Below, in pieces: positions 4,962-5,521 of a stretch of 5,521 bases of DNA. Origin of the DNA: Candidatus Sumerlaeota bacterium (lineage in GTDB: Bacteria; Sumerlaeota; Sumerlaeia; MWCT01). The notes beneath the pieces were generated by a model. It saw only the letters and a list, made by a program, of their open reading frames with translations, was not told where the DNA came from and did no database searches. The position numbers and the translations under genes were made by a program. The first letter of the stretch is position 1. Each line of letters starts with the position of its first letter. The DNA is taken from assembly GCA_026398545.1 (NCBI GenBank), contig JAPLSR010000098.1, forward strand, positions 1-5,521, given 5' to 3'.

Positions 4962-5521
4962 ATGCCTGAAGTGACACAGGTGCACATTGACGTCGCTCTC
5001 ACAAACGTCAGTGTTGCCTATCGGAACCCATCGTTTATCTCGGATATTGTGGCGCCGCCGGTGCCGGTCATCAAACAATCGGACAAGTATTACGTTTACG
5101 ACCCCGAGCGGGAGCGCTTCCGCGCCACCAGTGACAAGCGCGCCCCGGGCGCAAGAACAAATGAGGTGGACTTCTCCCTCTCCACGGACAGCTACTTCTG
5201 TGATGACCACGCCCTCTCCTCCATCATTCCCGATGAGGAGCGCGCCAATGCCGACCCCGTTGTTCAGCCCTCCATCGACCGCACGGAATTCCTGACGGAC
5301 AAGATTGACCTTAATAAGGAGATTGCCCTCGCCGACCGCATCGTCAGCGGGAGCGACATCCCCGGCGAAACGCTCTCCGGCAACGACCAGTGGAGTGATT
5401 ATGAGCACAGCGACCCCGTTACGGCAATTGAGGCGAAAAAGGCGACCATCCAGGCGGCTATCCAAGAACTGCCGAACACACTTGTCCTGCCCTACGAGGT
5501 TTTCCAGAAAGTGCGGCTCCA
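4962..5521 (+). CDS. major capsid protein, N-terminal part (runs off the window)
   Basis: Forms the icosahedral shell; probably an HK97-fold protein, as in tailed phages generally. The first 186 codons are present with no stop before the window end. The start region carries a pattern I recognise from phage major capsid proteins: VHIDVALTNVSVAY (7-20), then SDIVAPPVPVIKQSDKYYVY (27-46), a block rich in Arg and Asp, and a conserved APGARTNEVDFSLSTDSY (63-80). It continues with DDHALSSIIPDEERANADP (83-101), a region typical of the family where the chain enters its long helical part, and an FLTDKIDLNKEIALAD segment (110-125). Homologues are usually somewhat over 300 residues, so about 40-45% appears to be missing to the right. 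It directly follows the decoration gene, as expected for a head operon. There is no clear sign of a cleaved N-terminal scaffold domain. Confidence 0.88.
   Translation, partial: MPEVTQVHIDVALTNVSVAYRNPSFISDIVAPPVPVIKQSDKYYVYDPERERFRATSDKRAPGARTNEVDFSLSTDSYFCDDHALSSIIPDEERANADPVVQPSIDRTEFLTDKIDLNKEIALADRIVSGSDIPGETLSGNDQWSDYEHSDPVTAIEAKKATIQAAIQELPNTLVLPYEVFQKVRL

Noticed and set aside
1..5521. CRISPR array, tRNA or rRNA genes, insertion sequence
   Set aside because: No regularly spaced repeats, no tRNA-like or rRNA-like sequence, and no transposase frame were seen on either strand.

Overview
This window holds one cellular-type membrane transporter gene followed by the start of a phage head (capsid) gene module. 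All genes are on the + strand. The phage genes most resemble the head genes of Mu-like (transposable-phage type) tailed phages. The host is a bacterium with classical Shine-Dalgarno translation: three of the four phage genes have a strong AAAGGAG or AAAGGAGG site 8-9 bases before ATG. The DNA is moderately GC-rich by eye. Nothing here fixes the phylum; no rRNA, tRNA or taxon-specific gene is present.

Layout. Positions 1-153 are a short AT-rich leader with a weak terminator-like hairpin and a weak promoter candidate. Positions 154-1374 encode a 12-helix-type major facilitator superfamily (MFS) transporter of unknown substrate. Positions 1375-1526 are an intergenic region with an AT-only inverted repeat, a pair of GTGTCCC direct repeats spaced 10 bp apart, and a promoter candidate (TTGACT ... 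TATTAC). After it come, in order: a Mu gp29-like (DUF935) portal protein (1527-3068), a Mu I-like prohead protease fused to a scaffold-like coiled coil (3139-4041), a DUF2190-like capsid decoration protein that carries a roughly 100-residue inserted domain (4164-4850), and the first 186 codons of a major capsid protein that runs off the window end (4962-5521).

How the genes work together. The portal forms the DNA entry ring. The protease/scaffold protein guides assembly of the capsid protein into a procapsid and then processes it. The decoration protein binds the outside of the finished shell. Ribosome-site strength follows the expected copy number: weak for the portal, strong for protease/scaffold, decoration and capsid. 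Two gaps also carry an RNA hairpin candidate just upstream of the decoration and capsid genes.

Most notable. The portal gene is preceded by an MFS transporter instead of a terminase, and the Mu F-type head-morphogenesis gene usually found between portal and protease is missing. The module may be a rearranged or remnant prophage, a phage with an unusual gene order that carries a transporter, or a gene-transfer-agent-like particle locus. The window alone cannot separate these. The second notable point is the domain inserted in the decoration protein.
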